Shown here: positions 5,004 through 7,438 of the stretch, in pieces
Position numbering within the stretch: position 1 is the stretch's first letter
How the letters are laid out: each line of letters opens with the position of its first letter
Source of the DNA: Methanobacteriota archaeon
GTDB lineage: Archaea > Methanobacteriota > Methanobacteria > Methanobacteriales > Methanobacteriaceae
NCBI GenBank assembly: GCA_023409695.1
Contig: JAEYQZ010000277.1
Coordinates: 1-7,438 of the forward strand
DNA: 7,438 bases
Direction of reading: 5' to 3'
The notes under the pieces: generated by a model
The model's input: only the letters and a program-made list of their open reading frames with translations
Database searches by the model: none
What the model was told of the DNA's origin: nothing
Translations under genes and position numbers: made by a program

Positions 5004-5900
5004 TTAAATAATAGTTATAATAAAGCACAAAATAGCTACAAATATCCATTCTCCATCAACCAGAAGATCTGCAGCATATTTGGGAATTTTTTCAGTACTG
5101 CAGAAATAATAAATATACGAGTATCCATAAATGATACAGAAAATCAGCACGGGGAGATAACGTGTAAAAAAGCCCCAGTAAATGGATATTACAATCCATG
5201 GAATAAGTGTAGAATGAATTATTAACAGCATTTTTTTGGTTTTTTGTCGTCCGATAACAACAGGGATGGTTTTTATATTGTTCTCTTGGTCCCCTTTTAT
5301 GTCTCTTATGTCAAATATGACTGCATTTACAATGAGATTAATAAAGATAAAAAATGATAATAAAATTGTTGTTATAAAACCTTCATAAAAACAGATTACT
5401 GGAAGAAAAACTATTCCAACTGTCCAGCTTAGAGCTGCTATAATATTTTTCATTCCAGTTATGTCTTTTAGCCGAGGAATTTTAGGTGACAATTCTACGC
5501 TATATATGATTCCGGCAAATAGGGGAAATAAAAGCACAATTACAGCTAAAATATTAACAAAAATTCCTAATAAAAGAGCAGTGAAATAGGATAGTATTGT
5601 TATAACTATAATAGCTTGTTCATTACCTAAAACATAATTCGCTCTTTCAGGTAGATTAACTGAATCTTCTTCTTTATCTGTTAATTTATTTAAATTATAC
5701 ACGCCAAACATAGTAAAAAACATTGCAAGGAGTAATTTGAGATTTGGTTCCAAATCGAACATCAGAAATGAAAAATATGTTAATGAAAAGCAAACAAATG
5801 ATATAAATAATGAATTTAGTATTAAGAATGATATGAAGCGTTTAGTTTGTAAAAATAAGTTATTAATTAACTTTTTTTGATCTTTTAAGATAATATTCAA
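5004..5900 (-). CDS. UbiA-family membrane prenyltransferase
   Basis: A polytopic UbiA-superfamily enzyme with about nine helices, 298 residues from the TTG at 5900. The first Asp-rich motif is YNLNKLTDKEED, with N71, D75 and D79 in the N-x3-D-x3-D spacing. The second is DIRDIKGD at 197-204, followed by TIPVVIG. Both are needed to bind the Mg-diphosphate of an isoprenoid donor. YSVELSPKIPRLKD after helix 4 is the usual family loop. The first motif lacks the NDYxDxxxD wording usual in archaeal digeranylgeranylglyceryl phosphate synthase, so this is probably a different, uncharacterised transferase. Methanobacteriales have no quinones, and the acceptor is unknown. The frame reaches ATGs at 5927, 5936 and 5939 inside the regulator gene. 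TTG 5900 has GGGGAG 9 bases upstream, but those bases also encode the regulator's conserved Trp-Gly-Glu. Overlap with the regulator is 38 to 77 bp, implying one transcript and translational coupling. Confidence 0.88.
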   Translation of the reverse strand: MNIILKDQKKLINNLFLQTKRFISFLILNSLFISFVCFSLTYFSFLMFDLEPNLKLLLAMFFTMFGVYNLNKLTDKEEDSVNLPERANYVLGNEQAIIVITILSYFTALLLGIFVNILAVIVLLFPLFAGIIYSVELSPKIPRLKDITGMKNIIAALSWTVGIVFLPVICFYEGFITTILLSFFIFINLIVNAVIFDIRDIKGDQENNIKTIPVVIGRQKTKKMLLIIHSTLIPWIVISIYWGFFTRYLPVLIFCIIYGYSYIYYFCSTEKIPKYAADLLVDGEWIFVAILCFIITII

Positions 5901-6666
5901 ATAATTTTTCTCCCCATGCAATGGCATTTTTATCATCACTTACTAGATCGATACTGTAATCGTATATTCCATTAACTATGAATAGTCCTAATGAGAAGAA
6001 TCCATCTGCAACTGTAAATGCTTCTTTTACGTGCTTATCTATTACATATAATTCAAAATTCTTTTTTGAGTATACTTCAGTTAGAATCCCCTGATTTAGT
6101 ATTTTTAAAATAGGATTAGTCACTATAAGCTGTACTTCTGTTCCTTTAGAAACTAATATTTTTATAATTTCTGGAAAATCTGGATGGTAAACTGGAGAAA
6201 CGCCCTTTATTTTTTTAACATTTTCTAATAGTTGAGTAAAGTTTGTATGTGGCTTATGAATATCTGTAGAATCTGCTTCTATAAGAGTTGAATGCCTCAA
6301 ATTTCCAAGTTTTATTAGTAAATCTTCAGGTATTCCATCTATTTCATGATTTAGCCATAATTTCTCATGACTTTTTACAGTATCCATGGTTTTAATTAAA
6401 TTTACTAATTTAAGGGCAAATATTTTCCCTGTTTGTGATAAACTATAATTTTCTCCGTTTTTAAAGATTAAATCACGTTTTTCAAGTTTATTTGTACTAT
6501 GGATAACGGTGGATGATTCTAGATTAAGATCCTGTTTTAAGCCAGTCAAATTTTTGGGGCTTTCATTTAAACTCAACAATATGCTGGTACGAACATTAGA
6601 ACTGGTTAAAAACTTCAAAAGGTCTGCTGCCTCGTCGTACTGTTCATAAATACCTTTTGAGTTCAT
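5863..6666 (-). CDS. DUF1724 (FilR1-like) winged-helix transcriptional regulator
   Basis: A 267-residue cytosolic DNA-binding protein. Residues about 15-90 form a winged helix: SSNVRTSILLSL, then NLTGLKQDLNLESSTVIHSTNKLEKRDLI (recognition helix region about 50-63), then the wing GENYSLSQTGK. The remainder, about 95-262, is the DUF1724 domain found mainly in methanogens (Pfam names it after the FilR1 methanogenesis regulator), ending in the typical AIAWGEKLFEYYLKRSKK. No ligand is established for this domain that I can name. The start ATG at 6666 has AAGGAG (6675-6680 on the plus strand) 8 bases away, the strongest ribosome binding site in the window. The gene overlaps the UbiA gene downstream, suggesting that it controls or senses something tied to that membrane enzyme. 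Direct repeats in its leader are possible self-binding sites. Confidence 0.9.
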   Translation of the reverse strand: MNSKGIYEQYDEAADLLKFLTSSNVRTSILLSLNESPKNLTGLKQDLNLESSTVIHSTNKLEKRDLIFKNGENYSLSQTGKIFALKLVNLIKTMDTVKSHEKLWLNHEIDGIPEDLLIKLGNLRHSTLIEADSTDIHKPHTNFTQLLENVKKIKGVSPVYHPDFPEIIKILVSKGTEVQLIVTNPILKILNQGILTEVYSKKNFELYVIDKHVKEAFTVADGFFSLGLFIVNGIYDYSIDLVSDDKNAIAWGEKLFEYYLKRSKKVN

Positions 6667-6697
6667 CTTTTCTACTCCTTTGTTGATATAATTTGTT

Positions 6698-6735
6698 ATT
6701 AATGATATTCTGTAATATTGGAGTGATTAATGATA
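6698..6735 (-). promoter_or_regulatory. Direct repeats in the regulator's leader (candidate operator)
   Basis: ATTAATGATA occurs at 6698-6707 and again at 6726-6735, exactly repeated with 28 bases from start to start. Both lie between the predicted transcript start (about 6738) and the regulator's ATG at 6666, the placement expected for a roadblock-type operator. AT-rich DNA makes chance repeats possible. Confidence 0.4.
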
Positions 6736-6760
6736 ATACGTTTGTTTTCGTAATTATTTT

Positions 6761-6768
6761 TATATTAA
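6761..6768 (-). promoter_or_regulatory. Candidate box A for the regulator-UbiA operon
   Basis: Minus-strand TTAATATA, followed by AAAATAATTACG, lies about 95 bases upstream of the regulator ATG. It predicts a start near 6738 and a leader of about 72 bases that includes the ATTAATGATA repeats. Several other AT-rich stretches nearby could compete. Confidence 0.35.
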
Positions 6769-6960
6769 TCAATATATTATGCACATTTGTATGATAAATA
6801 CTATATTATTTTTATTTTTTCTGTATGATTTTGAGTAATCAGTATACATATTATATTTAATCTGTTAAATGTAATCATAAATTAGATTAAGATGTAATTA
6901 TTGTATTTATGCATAAATACTGATTTAAAAATGAAAATTAAATTAAAAAGAGTAGTTAAA
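6769..6960. other. AT-rich gap with an 18-bp perfect palindrome
   Basis: No gene is visible in this part of the 334-bp space between the MBL-fold gene and the regulator. It contains GTATTTATGCATAAATAC at 6903-6920, an 18-bp perfect palindrome. ATTTAA-TCTG-TTAAAT sits at 6855-6870. The octamer TAAATACT occurs twice in the gap, once within the downstream arm of the palindrome. The perfect palindrome could be a dimeric regulator site, but nothing here identifies the binding protein. Confidence 0.45.
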
Positions 6961-6963
6961 ATC

Positions 6964-6989
6964 CTGTAAAAATCAGAGATTTTTAACAG
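6964..6989 (-). terminator. Hairpin terminator of the MBL-fold gene, carrying the 17-base repeat
   Basis: Read on the minus strand, CTGTTAAAAATC-TCT-GATTTTTACAG forms an 11-bp stem with one bulged base, starting 11 bases after the stop codon. T-rich DNA follows. Its core AAAAATCTCTGATTTTT is identical, base for base, to plus-strand 16-32 at the other end of the window. Confidence 0.6.
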
Positions 6990-7000
6990 TATGAAAATTT

Positions 7001-7438
7001 TTAAAACCCTTTAATCATCCTGTTAGATAAATTCACATGTTCTGAACCATTATCAACTGCAGGGCCATGCCCTGGAAGTAGATATTCCACGTCGAGTTTG
7101 GAAAGTTTTTCTAAAGATTCCCTCAGCATGTTTATATCTCCACCAAGGTCATATCTTCCAAATCCCCCATTTGCAAAAACTGTATCTCCGGATATCAGTG
7201 TTTCGCCATTATAAAGGCAGATACCACCTATTGTATGTCCTGGCGTATGAATTACTTCAAAATCATGGATTTTATCTCCTTCTATTAATTTAAAATCAAC
7301 TTTTTGAGGTTCTATGCTCCTTCCAAACATCTGTGAGGCAGTTGCAATAGAATTTCCATTTTCAAGTGCTGGGGCATCTTTTTCGTGTATTGCAAGTTTA
7401 GAATTAAAATATTTATTTCCACCTACGTGATCAAAATG
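7001..7438 (-). CDS. MBL-fold metallo-hydrolase (glyoxalase II-like), partial at the right edge
   Basis: The 3' part of a metallo-beta-lactamase-fold hydrolase, 145 residues visible. The reading frame stays open through the internal ATG at 7330 to the last base of the window. The first visible residues are HFDHVGG, the second half of the HxHxDH zinc motif, so the start and first strands lie beyond the edge. Further metal ligands are present: H68 in TPGHT, D85 in SGDT and H124 in PGHG. The GGFGRYDLGGD segment at 91-101 is typical of the hydroxyacylglutathione-hydrolase-like subgroup. The substrate cannot be told from sequence; methanogens do not normally make glutathione, so a different thioester or small-molecule role is likely. 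Nothing looks damaged: truncation is only due to the window. A hairpin terminator follows the stop. Confidence 0.92.
   Translation of the reverse strand, partial: HFDHVGGNKYFNSKLAIHEKDAPALENGNSIATASQMFGRSIEPQKVDFKLIEGDKIHDFEVIHTPGHTIGGICLYNGETLISGDTVFANGGFGRYDLGGDINMLRESLEKLSKLDVEYLLPGHGPAVDNGSEHVNLSNRMIKGF

Noticed and set aside
4983..5225. Plus-strand frame opposite the UbiA C-terminus
   Set aside because: Antisense to a conserved enzyme, polar low-complexity translation, no ribosome binding site.
7001..7330. Treating the MBL-fold gene as a complete 109-residue protein starting at the internal ATG
   Set aside because: The frame continues to the window edge and the upstream part encodes HFDHVGG, part of the zinc-binding motif that the enzyme needs.

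Overview
The window looks like AT-rich chromosomal DNA from a methanogenic archaeon, most likely Methanobacterium or a close relative in the Methanobacteriales. Four things point that way: a regulator of the DUF1724/FilR1-like family typical of methanogens, a phosphodiesterase closely resembling Methanocaldococcus MJ0936, a small stand-alone TRAM protein, and archaeal box A (TTTAWATA-like) promoters combined with GGAGGTGAT-type ribosome binding sites. The genus is inference; no rRNA or marker gene is present.

Layout, left to right. Positions 1-172 hold the end of a tandem array of short palindromes that runs off the left edge. Two minus-strand genes follow: an LPG-synthase-TM/UPF0104-type membrane protein (222-1241) and, upstream of it, an MJ0936/YfcE-type phosphodiesterase (1411-1893). 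A divergent promoter region separates these from three plus-strand single-gene units: a TRAM RNA-binding protein (2043-2285), a stomatin/slipin SPFH protein (2598-3371) and a single-unit TrkA/KtrA-type potassium-channel regulator (3796-4446). Each of these has its own leader, and the gaps before the last two are 312 and 424 bp. Tail-to-tail with trkA lie two 66-residue two-helix membrane proteins on the minus strand (4460-4660 and 4671-4871) that look like a tandem duplication. Further upstream on the minus strand is an overlapping pair, a DUF1724 winged-helix regulator (5863-6666) followed by a UbiA-type prenyltransferase (5004-5900). After a 334-bp AT-rich gap comes the 3' part of an MBL-fold hydrolase (7001-7438), cut by the right edge. 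Its reading frame extends beyond the first internal ATG to the last base of the window.

No CRISPR array, transposase, integrase, tRNA, rRNA or toxin-antitoxin pair was recognised. Most of the window is ordinary housekeeping and envelope-related content: lipid or membrane genes, K+ control, RNA chaperoning and a regulator. The points worth a second look are the 17-base hairpin family found at both ends of the window, the overlapping regulator-UbiA pair with direct repeats in the regulator's leader, the duplicated small membrane proteins, and the hairpin leader of the TRAM gene. I did not find convincing evidence of an undescribed multi-gene defence or mobile system.
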